From positions 62,001 to 126,000 of the forward strand of contig CANPVZ010000008.1 in the NCBI GenBank assembly GCA_947581855.1: a stretch of 64,000 nt of DNA, in the 5' to 3' direction. How positions within the stretch are numbered: position 1 is the stretch's first letter; each line of letters begins with the position of its first letter. Below the pieces are notes generated by a model, which was not told the DNA's origin, did not search any database, and saw nothing but the letters and a program-made list of their open reading frames with translations. Source of the DNA: an uncultured Phocaeicola sp. (GTDB lineage: Bacteria > Bacteroidota > Bacteroidia > Bacteroidales > Bacteroidaceae). Shown here one piece after another: positions 1-9,222 of this stretch. The position numbers and the translations under genes were made by a program.

Positions 1-352
1 CATCGAACTCCTTAATCTTGCGGATAGCTGTAGCCAATGCATACGAGGTAGCCAACGTATCGGCTCCGGCAAAAGCACGGTCGGTAAGCAGATAACCATT
101 ATCCGCACCACGGTATAAACCTTCTCTGATTACTTCGGCAGCACGACCCGGCCCCATTGTCAAGATTGTAATTGTAGAACCCGGATACTGGTCTTTCAAA
201 CGCAACGCTTGTTCCAAAGCATTTAAATCTTCCGGATTAAATATAGCCGGCAGAGCAGCACGGTTTACCGTTCCCTCTGCGGTCATGGCATCCTTTCCCA
301 CATTTCTGGTATCAGGTACTTGTTTTGCCAATACAACAATTTTTAAACTCAT
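1..352 (-). CDS. etfB: Electron transfer flavoprotein beta subunit (5' part)
   Basis: The reading frame starts at the ATG at 352 and runs off the left edge, so only about 117 residues are visible. They begin MSLKIVVLAKQVPDT and continue with NPEDLNALEQALRLK and TILTMGPGRAAEVIREGLYRGAD, the N-terminal hallmark of the EtfB/FixA adenine-nucleotide-binding fold. The EtfAB heterodimer is a soluble FAD carrier that moves electrons between acyl-CoA dehydrogenases and other redox partners in the cytoplasm; etfA and an acyl-CoA dehydrogenase often follow, but would lie outside the window. It is transcribed divergently from the efflux operon, from a well-matched promoter at 539-569, which gives a leader of about 180 nucleotides. 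Family assignment is secure; partner and pathway are inferred. Confidence 0.93.
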   Translation of the reverse strand, partial: MSLKIVVLAKQVPDTRNVGKDAMTAEGTVNRAALPAIFNPEDLNALEQALRLKDQYPGSTITILTMGPGRAAEVIREGLYRGADNGYLLTDRAFAGADTLATSYALATAIRKIKEFD

Positions 353-538
353 CTTTGTTTATTTTTGGTATTAGTAAATTCTTATCTACTCTCTCACGAT
401 TAGAAGCGACTTTATCTTTTCCTTCCAAAAGAAGTGTATCTTTCTCCTATCCTCACATAATCCTCTGTTTTCGGATAAGAGAGCCCCTTCTTTCCCCTTT
501 CCACTTCTCTTTTTATATGAAAAGAAATAAAGCCGTGG

Positions 539-569
539 CAAATTTAACCAATTGAATCTCTTATACAAA
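539..569 (-). promoter_or_regulatory. Bacteroidetes-type promoter for etfB
   Basis: On the minus strand TTTG (566-569) is followed after exactly 19 bases by TAAATTTG (539-546), a full match to the Bacteroides -33/-7 consensus. Transcription would start near 532, leaving a leader of about 180 bases before the etfB ATG. I found no convincing riboswitch fold in that leader. The rest of the 353-662 gap belongs to this leader and to the upstream region of the efflux operon. Confidence 0.7.
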
Positions 570-590
570 GGGAAAAATGAAAAAATTGAA

Positions 591-657
591 CTTTGTAGTC
601 AAAGAGCCTCAAACAAAATCCTTATTTTGATGTTACACATAAGACTTAAACGTGTAA
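591..657 (+). promoter_or_regulatory. Inverted repeats upstream of the efflux operon (possible operators)
   Basis: Two dyads lie just ahead of the outer-membrane channel gene. CTTTG-tagt-CAAAG occupies 591-604. TTACAC (633-638) pairs with GTGTAA (652-657) across 13 bases, and an outer CATAAG (638-643)/CTTATG (660-665) pair reaches the start codon. Such dyads are where a TetR- or MarR-like repressor could bind, as is usual for RND pumps, but no regulator gene is next to the operon in the window. A clean TAnnTTTG box was not found here, so the promoter itself is not placed. Confidence 0.35.
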
Positions 658-662
658 AACTT

Positions 663-2045
663 ATGAAGAAGTGTTTATTCCTCCTTTTTGCAGTACCTAT
701 CTTATGCACGGCACAAATGCGTGATATCCATCCGGAAAATTCCATGCCAACCGTTTGGCCCGAAGATAGCCTGTTTCAACAACAACTTCCGGTAAGTGAC
801 ATCTGGTGGAAGGTTTTTCACGACTCCACGCTCGACTCACTTATCCAAGTAGCTATAATACAAAATAATTCCGCCATTAAAGCCATTAATCAAATGGAGA
901 TGGCACGTCTCAACTGGCGGATACAACAAGGAAAATTCTTCCCCAACCTTTCGCTGGGTGGCGGATGGAACAGACAGAAAAGTAGCGGCACTACTACCGG
1001 TGAACCCCAATCATGGGCAGGATACTGGGATGCCGCCATATCTATGAACTGGGAAATAGATGTGTTCGGAAGCATCCGTTTAAGAGCAGAAGCACAAAAA
1101 GAAAATTTCATGGTCTCCCAAGAAGAATATAACGCCACGATGATTTCTCTGTGTGCACAAGTAGCTATCGCTTATTTTAATTTGAGGCAATACCAACAAG
1201 AATTAGAAGTATTGCAACGTAACAGCGCCTCGCAAAAACAGGTTGTAAATATCACTGAAGTTCGCTACCAGACAGGACTGGCCTCTAAATTGGATGTTGC
1301 CCAAGCCAAATCGGTATATTACAACACACTGGCTTCCATCCCTTCCGTTGAAGCCGGAATCATTCAATACATCAACAGTTTAGCTGTACTGATAGGGGTG
1401 TACCCGAATGAGATACGAAGCATGCTTTCAACTCCCAAACCGCTACCAGACTATGTAGAGGCAGTCGGCATAGGTTTACCGGCCAATTTGCTACGACGCC
1501 GTCCCGACATCAGGTCCGCCGAACGGAGTATCCGTGCCCAAGCCGCTTCTTTAGGGGCTTCGAAAGCAGACTTGTTACCTAAATTCAGCCTAAACGGTTC
1601 CATTGGTTATGCAGCTCACGAGACAAGAGAGTTAACGAAAAGAAAAAGCATGACCTGGCAACTAGCGCCCAGCATGACTTGGACTTTCTTTAGCGGAGGA
1701 CAACTTTATAACGCCAGCCGATTGGCCCGTGTACAATTGGACGAAGCTATCAATCAATATAATCAAACCGTATTAACTGCCGTACAGGAGGTGGACGATG
1801 CGATGTCTGCTTACTCCAACTCCATCAAACAGGCGGTTGCTTTAAGAGAGGTAATTTACCAAGGGCGCGAGACTCTGAAATTATCGCTCGAACTGTACAA
1901 ACAAGGATTATCTCCGTTTCAGAATGTGTTGGATGCCCAGCGTTCATTACTTTCTTACGAAAATTCCATGGTACAGGCCAAAGGTTATTCACTTATATGC
2001 TTGGTCAGGATGTATCAGGCTCTGGGAGGCGGATGGTGCTTTTAA
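663..2045 (+). CDS. RND efflux outer-membrane channel (TolC/OprM family)
   Basis: The 460-residue product is a trimeric outer-membrane channel of the NodT/OprM type that would complete a tripartite efflux pump. I chose the ATG at 663 because it is followed directly by a signal peptide (MKKCLFLLFAVPILCTA); the frame is open from 552 but the extra 37 residues look untranslated. The two OEP repeats are visible: an N-terminal half with WWKVFHDSTLDSLIQVAIIQN and a second half starting after LLRRRPDIRSAERSIRAQAA, ending in QGLSPFQNVLDAQRSLLSYEN. There is no clear lipobox, unlike many OprM proteins. It is first in a three-gene operon with the adaptor (82 bases downstream) and the pump. Confidence 0.93.
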   Translation: MKKCLFLLFAVPILCTAQMRDIHPENSMPTVWPEDSLFQQQLPVSDIWWKVFHDSTLDSLIQVAIIQNNSAIKAINQMEMARLNWRIQQGKFFPNLSLGGGWNRQKSSGTTTGEPQSWAGYWDAAISMNWEIDVFGSIRLRAEAQKENFMVSQEEYNATMISLCAQVAIAYFNLRQYQQELEVLQRNSASQKQVVNITEVRYQTGLASKLDVAQAKSVYYNTLASIPSVEAGIIQYINSLAVLIGVYPNEIRSMLSTPKPLPDYVEAVGIGLPANLLRRRPDIRSAERSIRAQAASLGASKADLLPKFSLNGSIGYAAHETRELTKRKSMTWQLAPSMTWTFFSGGQLYNASRLARVQLDEAINQYNQTVLTAVQEVDDAMSAYSNSIKQAVALREVIYQGRETLKLSLELYKQGLSPFQNVLDAQRSLLSYENSMVQAKGYSLICLVRMYQALGGGWCF

Positions 2046-2127
2046 AAAGTCCCGTTACTCGAGACAAGCAAAATCTGCGAAACTTGAATAACTATTTTAA
2101 CTACTAAACTAAAATATAAGACCCAAT

Positions 2128-3255
2128 ATGAAAAAGCTATTTCTACTGACGCTCCTCACAGGATTCCTACTGACAGGATGCGGTAACAAGAAACAAGGAA
2201 CGCAGGCTTTATCGGAGGCTCTTCCGATTGAAGTAGCCCGCCCCATAGTGAAAGACGTAACTCTAACCAAAGACTATCCGGGCTATCTGGATGCCGATGC
2301 TACCATCGCTTTGGTAGGCAGGGTAAACGGCACACTGCAAGCTAATTTGTTTAATCCGGGCGAACGGGTAAAGAAAGGTCAGTTACTCTTTATTATTGAG
2401 CCCACCACTTACGAAGACGCCGTAGCACAAGCAGAAGCGTCTTTGAAAACCGCAGAGGCCTCGCTCGATTATGCCCGCAACAATTATGAACGGATGAAAG
2501 AAGCTATTAAAAGCGATGCGGTCAGCCGCATTCAGTTTTTGCAAGCAGAATCAAATGTAAAAGAAAGCGAAGCTGCCGTCAGTAATGCTCAGGCAGCGTT
2601 GCGAACCGCGCGTACCAATCTGGCATATTGTTATGTTAAATCACCCAGCGACGGACAAATCAGCCTAGCTGTATACTCTGTGGGAACTTATATTGCCGGA
2701 GCCGTATCGCCTGTAACTTTGGCAACCGTATACAAAGACGACAAAATGTATTCTTACTTTAACGTAGCGGACAATCAATGGCTGGCACAAAATCTTTCCG
2801 AAAAGCTTCTAAAGCCCAACCCGAAGGAAAGTTATTATGTAACCGTCCGTCTGGGAACCGATGGCAAACAAACGTGGAGAGCCAAGCTAGATTATTTATC
2901 GCCAAACATTACTCTCTCTACCGGAACATTGAAACTCCGTGCCGAACTGGACAATCCTAACGGTTTATTAAAAACAGGTTCATACATCAGCGTTACTTTG
3001 CCTTATGGAGAAGCCAAAAATGCCGTACTGGTAGACGATGCTTCTATCGGTACCGACCAATTGGGTAAATATCTATATGTTGTAAACGACTCCAATATTG
3101 TGAATTATCGTCCTATAGAGGTAGGACAACTGATCGACGACACCTTACGGTTAGTGACCAAAGGGCTTGCACCCAATGAACGATATGTAACGGAAGCATT
3201 GTTGAAAGTACGGAATGGGATGCCGATTCGGCCGATTATGAAAGAAAGAAGGTAG
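2128..3255 (+). CDS. RND efflux periplasmic adaptor lipoprotein (AcrA/MexA type)
   Basis: This 375-residue protein is a membrane fusion protein linking the inner-membrane pump to the outer-membrane channel. It has a lipoprotein signal (LLTGC, Cys at about residue 18), a first beta-barrel/lipoyl segment (GRVNGTLQANLFNPGERVKKGQLLFII), a coiled-coil hairpin rich in Ala, Glu and Lys (about residues 90-165), a second lipoyl half (YVKSPSDGQISLAVYSVGTYI) and a membrane-proximal domain ending GLAPNERYVTEALLKVRNGMP. Length and domain order are normal for HlyD/AcrA adaptors. It sits between the channel and pump genes, so all three are probably co-transcribed. Confidence 0.94.
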   Translation: MKKLFLLTLLTGFLLTGCGNKKQGTQALSEALPIEVARPIVKDVTLTKDYPGYLDADATIALVGRVNGTLQANLFNPGERVKKGQLLFIIEPTTYEDAVAQAEASLKTAEASLDYARNNYERMKEAIKSDAVSRIQFLQAESNVKESEAAVSNAQAALRTARTNLAYCYVKSPSDGQISLAVYSVGTYIAGAVSPVTLATVYKDDKMYSYFNVADNQWLAQNLSEKLLKPNPKESYYVTVRLGTDGKQTWRAKLDYLSPNITLSTGTLKLRAELDNPNGLLKTGSYISVTLPYGEAKNAVLVDDASIGTDQLGKYLYVVNDSNIVNYRPIEVGQLIDDTLRLVTKGLAPNERYVTEALLKVRNGMPIRPIMKERR

Positions 3256-3333
3256 GAAATAAAGAAAGCAAAAGAGGTAAAAGATATAAAAAGCGACAAA
3301 GGAAGCAAAGAAGATAAAGGAAGTAACGAGTAG
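3236..3333 (+). other. Polypurine stretch
   Basis: From the 3' end of the adaptor gene to about 3333 the plus strand is almost entirely A and G, with many AAAG, GAAG and AAGGAAG blocks. Such a tract could form unusual helices or be simple degenerate sequence. It is followed by the 28-bp repeats at 3397-3480. No ORF of note is present. Confidence 0.5.
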
Positions 3334-3396
3334 ATATCAACCGATAAACCGGCTCGATAGATAAAGAATAATAGTTTTTACGATCATTCCTCATTC

Positions 3397-3480
3397 AACT
3401 CCTAAGCGAAACAATAACTCCTTTGACTCCTGACGAAAACAATAACTTCTTTAACTTCCGAGCAAAACACTAGCTTCTCG
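3397..3480 (+). repeat. Three tandem 28-bp degenerate repeats
   Basis: Three consecutive 28-base units (3397-3424, 3425-3452, 3453-3480) share the pattern ACTyC(T/C)-n-GCGAAAACAATAACTyCTTT. The third is the most diverged. They lie between the adaptor and pump genes, 41 bases ahead of the pump start, inside the presumed operon transcript. A role in mRNA stability or in setting pump expression is possible but only inferred. Confidence 0.65.
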
Positions 3481-3521
3481 ATACTTTAATAAATTACAAA
3501 CTCTCAAAAAATAAATAGCTT

Positions 3522-6500
3522 ATGTTTTCCAAATTCTTCATAGAACGTCCCATTTTCGCCACAGTGGTCTCGCTACTCCTTATCGTAGCGGGATTGGTGA
3601 CTTTAAACATACTGCCTATTGCGCAATATCCCGAAATCACTCCGCCTACCGTACAAGTGAGCGCCGTATACCCCGGGGCAAATGCACAAACCATTGCGCA
3701 AACCGTAGGTATCCCCATCGAACAACAAGTGAACGGAGTAGAAGGCATGATGTATATGAGTTCCAACTCATCCGCTTCGGGTGCTTACTCCTTAACGGTA
3801 ACATTCGAAGTAGGAACTGATATCGACATGGCTACCGTCATGGTGCAAAACCGTGTAAACGCTGTAATGGCCAGTCTGCCGGAAGCGGTAAAACAACAAG
3901 GAGTGACGGTGCAAAAGCAATCATCAAACATCGTTATGTTCCTCACCCTTACCGGAGATTCCATATACGACGGACTCTATCTATCCAACTTTGCCCAACT
4001 GAATCTGTCCGATCAGCTTAGTCGTGTTCCAGGTGTAGGTGCTGTTAACGTAATGGGTGCCGGAGACTATTCCATGCGAATCTGGCTCGACCCCGAAACC
4101 ATGCGTATCCGTAATCTTACCCCACAAGAAATATACGCCGCCATCTCGCAACAAAACATGCAAGTATCGGCCGGTTACGTGGGGCAACCTACCGGTAAAA
4201 GCGCCGATAACTCTTTCCAATACTCTTTAGATGTGCAAGGGCGTCTGAAGACTCCCGAAGAGTTCGGTAACATCGTATTGCGTACCGAAAGCGGCGGCCA
4301 GCTGCTCCGGTTAAAAGATGTAGCTCGCATCGATTTGGGAAGTGCTTCTTACGAAAGCGTCTCACGCTTACAAGGAAAAGAAGCGGCCGCTATAGCTATA
4401 TACCAATTGCCCGGTTCCAACTCACTCGATGTATCCAAAGGAGTACGACAACGCATGAAAGAGCTGTCCGAAAGTTTCCCCTCCGGCGTGCAATATCACG
4501 TTACTCTGGATACCACCGATGTAGTACATAGTTCTATCAACGAAGTGCTAAGGACCTTCATCGAAGCCACTCTTCTGGTGATTCTCGTCATCTTTCTCTT
4601 CTTGCAAAACTGGCGCGCAGTACTCATCCCTTGTATCACCATTCCGGTATCCCTTATCGGTACACTGGCTGTTATGGCCATACTAAACTTCTCCATCAAT
4701 ACGCTTACCTTATTCGGACTGATTCTAGCCATAGCCATCGTTGTGGACGATGCCATTGTTGTAGTGGAAAACGCCACACGTCTGCTCGATACAGGCAAAT
4801 ATGAACCGAAAGAAGCAGTGGAAAAAGCAATGGACGAAATCATCGGCCCGATCATCGGCGTAGTATTAGTGCTATTGGCAGTATTCATTCCTACCACTTT
4901 AATCAGCGGCATCTCAGGACAACTATACAAACAGTTTGCTTTAACTATCGCCGCCTCTACGGTATTAAGCGGTTTCAACTCTCTGACATTGACTCCCGCA
5001 TTGTGTGCGCTGTTTCTGAAACCCACTCCTGAGAAGAAGTCAAAAATATTCGTCTGGTTCGACAAATTTTATAATTCCATACAAAGAACCTACGACAAAG
5101 TAGTGGGAAAATTATTAATCCATCCGGTGTGGGCTATGCTTTCGTACGCCGCTATCACCGTGCTGGCCATTTTTCTGTTTATGAGAGAGCCATCCACTTT
5201 CATTCCAGCCGAGGACGACGGCTATTTCATTGTGGCAATACAACTTCCTCCTGCGGCTTCCCTGGAACGAACCGAGAATGTAGGGCTCCAAGTGGATGCC
5301 ATATTGAACAGTTATCCCGAAGTAAAAACCTACATGGGAATAAGTGGTTTCGGCATTATGAGCGGAGGAGCACAAAGCAATAGCGGAACCTACTTCGTTG
5401 TCCTGAAGGATTGGAAAGAGCGCAAAGGCAAGGAGCATTCGGCACAGGCTATAGTGGACCGCTTCAACCAAGAGGCATATGTCCGCATACAGCAAGCACA
5501 GGCTTTTGCTCTGGTTCCTCCTGCTATCCCCGGGCTAGGCAACACAGGCGGATTGCAGCTAGAGTTGGAAGACCGCCGTTCGTTGGGCACCGAAGAATTG
5601 CAGAAAGCCGTAGAAACCCTTTTGGCCTCTTACCGAGAAGAGCCTTCCATATCAGGGCTCACCAGCTCATACGAAGCCGATGTTCCACAATATTTCCTTA
5701 ATATCGACCGAAACAAAGTGCAAGTAATGGGACTTAACCTCAGTGATGTGTTTTCCACACTAGCTTACTATATGGGACAAGCTTATGTCAACGATTTCGT
5801 AGAATTCGGACGTATTTACCAAGTAAAACTTTCTGCCGGAGAGCAATCGCAAAAGCAAATCAGCGATGTGCTAAGACTAAGTGTCACCAATAACCAAGGT
5901 GATATGGTTCCATTCAGTAGTTTCGTACAATTGGAAGAACGGTTGGGCATGGACCAGATTAGTCGATACAATATGTATAATGCCGCCGCTATCACCTGCA
6001 ATGTGGCACCCGGTTATAGTTCCGGACAAGCTATCGAAGGCATGTCAAGTTTGATAAAGAACAAATTAGGTAATGAATTCGGTTACGAATGGACGTCCGT
6101 AGCTTATCAAGAAGTCAACGCAGGAAGTTCCACTACCTTTATCCTCCTTATTGCCCTGCTGGTAGCCTACCTAGTACTTGCCGCCCAATACGAAAGTTGG
6201 ACAAGCCCTATTGCCGCCGTCATGGGATTACCGGTTGCATTACTCGGCGCAGTGCTCGGTTGCTGGATAATGGGCATCCCTATCAGTATTTACACTCAAA
6301 TCGGAATTGTGCTGTTAATAGCCCTTAGTGCCAAAAACGGTATTTTGATTGTGGAATTCGCCCGTGATTATCGCAAAGAAGGCAATTCCATACGTGATAG
6401 CGCATTCGAAGCCGGACACGTCCGTCTGCGTCCTATCTTAATGACATCTTTCGCATTTGTATTAGGAGTGATGCCGTTGCTTTTTGCCACTGGTGCCGGA

Positions 6501-6665
6501 GCCGGAAGCCGTGTTTCATTAGGAGCCGCCGTAGTATTCGGTATGGCTCTCAACACTCTATTGGCAACTGTTTACATTCCGAACTGGTACGAAGTAATGC
6601 AGAATCTTCAGGAGAGATATCTCTCAAAGAAGAAACTACCTCAAAAAATAGAACCTATAAAGTAA
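3522..6665 (+). CDS. RND multidrug efflux pump, HAE1 family (AcrB/MexB type)
   Basis: The 1047-residue product is the proton-driven inner-membrane pump of the tripartite system. It starts [20 protein letters not shown], the usual first helix, and shows the typical [16 protein letters not shown] porter segment ([19 protein letters not shown]), the TM4 proton-relay motif with paired aspartates ([18 protein letters not shown]) and the second repeat with [20 protein letters not shown]. Full length matches AcrB-like pumps. Likely substrates are hydrophobic drugs, bile acids or detergents; the sequence does not say which. It is last in the operon, with a hairpin terminator about 95 bases after the stop codon. 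Confidence 0.96.
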   Translation: MFSKFFIERPIFATVVSLLLIVAGLVTLNILPIAQYPEITPPTVQVSAVYPGANAQTIAQTVGIPIEQQVNGVEGMMYMSSNSSASGAYSLTVTFEVGTDIDMATVMVQNRVNAVMASLPEAVKQQGVTVQKQSSNIVMFLTLTGDSIYDGLYLSNFAQLNLSDQLSRVPGVGAVNVMGAGDYSMRIWLDPETMRIRNLTPQEIYAAISQQNMQVSAGYVGQPTGKSADNSFQYSLDVQGRLKTPEEFGNIVLRTESGGQLLRLKDVARIDLGSASYESVSRLQGKEAAAIAIYQLPGSNSLDVSKGVRQRMKELSESFPSGVQYHVTLDTTDVVHSSINEVLRTFIEATLLVILVIFLFLQNWRAVLIPCITIPVSLIGTLAVMAILNFSINTLTLFGLILAIAIVVDDAIVVVENATRLLDTGKYEPKEAVEKAMDEIIGPIIGVVLVLLAVFIPTTLISGISGQLYKQFALTIAASTVLSGFNSLTLTPALCALFLKPTPEKKSKIFVWFDKFYNSIQRTYDKVVGKLLIHPVWAMLSYAAITVLAIFLFMREPSTFIPAEDDGYFIVAIQLPPAASLERTENVGLQVDAILNSYPEVKTYMGISGFGIMSGGAQSNSGTYFVVLKDWKERKGKEHSAQAIVDRFNQEAYVRIQQAQAFALVPPAIPGLGNTGGLQLELEDRRSLGTEELQKAVETLLASYREEPSISGLTSSYEADVPQYFLNIDRNKVQVMGLNLSDVFSTLAYYMGQAYVNDFVEFGRIYQVKLSAGEQSQKQISDVLRLSVTNNQGDMVPFSSFVQLEERLGMDQISRYNMYNAAAITCNVAPGYSSGQAIEGMSSLIKNKLGNEFGYEWTSVAYQEVNAGSSTTFILLIALLVAYLVLAAQYESWTSPIAAVMGLPVALLGAVLGCWIMGIPISIYTQIGIVLLIALSAKNGILIVEFARDYRKEGNSIRDSAFEAGHVRLRPILMTSFAFVLGVMPLLFATGAGAGSRVSLGAAVVFGMALNTLLATVYIPNWYEVMQNLQERYLSKKKLPQKIEPIK

Positions 6666-6758
6666 AATGCAAATGAGAATGAAAAGCATCCGATTTCAAC
6701 TTTTAAAGAAATCTACTTTTTAGTAAATAGCTAACATCCTCTCCTCATATTATTGAAT

Positions 6759-6800
6759 AAGCCATTTCCAAACTCAATATAGAGTAAAGAAATGGCTTTT
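6759..6800 (+). terminator. Rho-independent terminator of the efflux operon
   Basis: AAGCCATTTC (6759-6768) pairs with GAAATGGCTT (6789-6798) across a 20-base loop and is followed by T residues. It lies 94 bases after the pump stop codon on the plus strand. Confidence 0.75.
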
Positions 6801-7100
6801 CATATGTCTTAGTTATAATTTATAACTCTGTAGAACAGACTTTTATTCAGGCACACCTTTATTTTATTCAAAACAAGTGCAGCATCTAATACATGAATAA
6901 GGCGAACTAAAGGAGTATTTCCTCGTAACTAAACGCAGCTATTATAGAATAAAATGTACAGCGTCAGTTAAGAAGATCTACTGCATCAAGTAAAAAGATG
7001 TACCATAAAAGGAAGAAATAAGATATATGTATATTATTCATAAAGAAAAGCTCAAAAGCCATAGTGAAATATATAAATATACAAAATAAATGATTTCCAA
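6801..7100. other. Convergent intergenic region, nothing recognised
   Basis: This AT-rich stretch separates the convergent efflux operon and susD. Apart from the terminators at each end I see no ORF, repeat or promoter that I would defend. Confidence 0.5.
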
Positions 7101-7146
7101 ATAAATAAAAGAGGTCGTGCCCTTCATATAGTTGGGTACGACCTCT
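7101..7146 (-). terminator. Rho-independent terminator after susD
   Basis: Read on the minus strand, AGAGGTCGTACCC (7134-7146) pairs with GGGCACGACCTCT (7110-7122) with a single G-T type mismatch, followed by TTTTATTTATTT. It ends the susCD transcript 66 bases after the susD stop. Confidence 0.88.
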
Positions 7147-7211
7147 CCGTATTACTTATTAGTTACTTTATCAAGTAACTGATATCCGGATTCTTTCAAT
7201 CAGATTTTCTA

Positions 7212-9191
7212 TTAATAACCGTTCGTTCCGTATTGGTCTGCATTCTCAATCTGATTCAAGAAATCATAAGAAATAGGACGTAACATATTTTTTTCGCTGA
7301 AAGATTTTGCAGCACGAGGATTACCTTTTTGCAATTGGTTTTTGAATACATTATAACCATGCCGTTTTAACAATGCCCAACGATTAAACTCACCAATCAA
7401 TTCACGGGCATACTCATCTAAAACCACTTGCTCATTAGCAGTAGTAAGTTTCATATGAGCTTCATAATCTGCTGCATTACGGCAAGCACGCTTACGAAGA
7501 TAATTTAACCAAGTTGCAGCCTGTCCTTCATTTCCTAACATAGCATTCGCTTCCGCAGCAATCAAATACACTTCGGCCATACGCATAATAAATACATCAC
7601 CATTCTTTCTCTGCAAATTATTTTTAGCTGCGCCATTCGAAACTGTTCCGCCAAAAGCACCGTCAAAATTCCAGTTCAGCTTAATAAGTCCTGGCCACAA
7701 CTGATGGGTAGACGTACCATCAAACGAAGTCTCTTTATACTTGCCTTCGCTGTCAAACAAATCATCAATGTTAACACATACACAACGATATTCTGCCTTT
7801 TCTGCAGCTGACAATGGTTCTTTTGACAGATAAATGGCAATACGGTCTTCATCTTTTTGCAACGGATAAGGAATAACATAAAGATTTTTCGGTTCCTGCA
7901 AATCAGCTATATTTCCTGTATGATCACTATTCTTAGGCCACATCTTTCCCGGATATTGTCCCCATGTACCCGCTATATAATTATAGTCTGCATAAGGATA
8001 GATATATTGACCTACATACTGAGCACCAATACCATATTTATCACACATTTCCTGAGTAATTTTCACTCTTAATTTATCATAAGTAGTCCAACCTGCCTGA
8101 ACACCAGATTCATTACCAAAAGCACACATAAACGTATTTTCCCAACGTTTGTCGTAATCTGCATTAAATAAATCTATCACATATTTTGATGGTGCCAAGA
8201 TATTATTATTCACACGTCCTAAGAAATAATTGGCATTATCTTTTGTCAAATAAACATCATTTAATTTATAAGGATTACAGAACAAATAAGTAAAGATATT
8301 GGAACACGCTAAATTTGCAGAAGGTGACATTGTTGTACTTGGACCTGCAGCAATAAACAATGCCTCTTTATTATTCTTATTATTTGCCGAAGCCCAAACG
8401 TCTTCTACATCCTCATATAAATAAGCTCCATAAGTAGAAGCATTGTTAATCAAATCTTCTGCCACTTCTTTTGCTCGTTGCCAATAAGACACGCCATTTT
8501 CAGTTAATCCTTCCCCTGCACCCTGTGCATATACACGAGCTAACAAGCCAAGAGCTGTCTTTTTCGTCACACGAGCATAATCGCCGTTATAAGGTTCTTT
8601 GCCAAGATATTGGGAAGCCAGTGTCAAATCCGTCACCATCTGTCCGTAAAGGGCTTCATAACTACTGCGTTCTGGTCTTAACACAGCTCCATCCTGAGAA
8701 CTGTTCAGAATCAAAGAGATTTCTCCGTAGTTAGATACCAACAAATAATAGTAATAAGCACGCAAACAACGGGCTTCTCCTTCAAGAATCCGAACATCCG
8801 TAGCATTGCCCCCTTCTACTCCACTTGCCACTTCAATAACAGAATTGCATGTATTGATTAATGAATAAGCTTGTTTAAAGAGCTTATTTGTATAATTCGT
8901 ATTAGTGGTCAATCCTTCGTAATGAAACACTTCCGATCCCCATGTCTTATTATTAGCAGTTTGCCATAAATCCGTGCCTCCTTCTGCTACAGCAAAATAA
9001 TCAATAGCAGAGAAAAGTTGTCCATACAATGGTTCATAGCAATAAGTTACCATACCTGACCAATAGGAGAAGTTCTTTGTTTGATCGCCTCCTGTACCTG
9101 CGCCCGGATTGTATTCGTCCAAACTACAAGCATTCAGCATTAAAGTAGCACCAAATAACCACGCTACTTTACTTAATATATTTTTTTTCAT
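7212..9191 (-). CDS. SusD/RagB-like outer-membrane glycan-binding lipoprotein
   Basis: The 659-residue product is a surface lipoprotein that caps a SusC transporter and binds glycan fragments for import. It has a lipoprotein signal (MKKNILSKVAWLFGATLMLNAC, Cys at residue 22) followed by typical SusD features: TPR-like helices (RILEGEARCLRAYYYYLLVSNYG), the central VRKK/ATWLNYLRKRA-type segment and a C-terminal ELIGEFNRWALLKRHG motif found in RagB/SusD proteins. It begins 31 bases after susC ends, with which it must be co-transcribed, and is followed by a strong terminator. Its glycan specificity cannot be read from the sequence; the neighbouring enzymes suggest RG-II or related pectin. Confidence 0.95.
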   Translation of the reverse strand: MKKNILSKVAWLFGATLMLNACSLDEYNPGAGTGGDQTKNFSYWSGMVTYCYEPLYGQLFSAIDYFAVAEGGTDLWQTANNKTWGSEVFHYEGLTTNTNYTNKLFKQAYSLINTCNSVIEVASGVEGGNATDVRILEGEARCLRAYYYYLLVSNYGEISLILNSSQDGAVLRPERSSYEALYGQMVTDLTLASQYLGKEPYNGDYARVTKKTALGLLARVYAQGAGEGLTENGVSYWQRAKEVAEDLINNASTYGAYLYEDVEDVWASANNKNNKEALFIAAGPSTTMSPSANLACSNIFTYLFCNPYKLNDVYLTKDNANYFLGRVNNNILAPSKYVIDLFNADYDKRWENTFMCAFGNESGVQAGWTTYDKLRVKITQEMCDKYGIGAQYVGQYIYPYADYNYIAGTWGQYPGKMWPKNSDHTGNIADLQEPKNLYVIPYPLQKDEDRIAIYLSKEPLSAAEKAEYRCVCVNIDDLFDSEGKYKETSFDGTSTHQLWPGLIKLNWNFDGAFGGTVSNGAAKNNLQRKNGDVFIMRMAEVYLIAAEANAMLGNEGQAATWLNYLRKRACRNAADYEAHMKLTTANEQVVLDEYARELIGEFNRWALLKRHGYNVFKNQLQKGNPRAAKSFSEKNMLRPISYDFLNQIENADQYGTNGY

Positions 9192-9222
9192 TTTATAATC
9201 TCAATTAATAGTTTATATAAAA

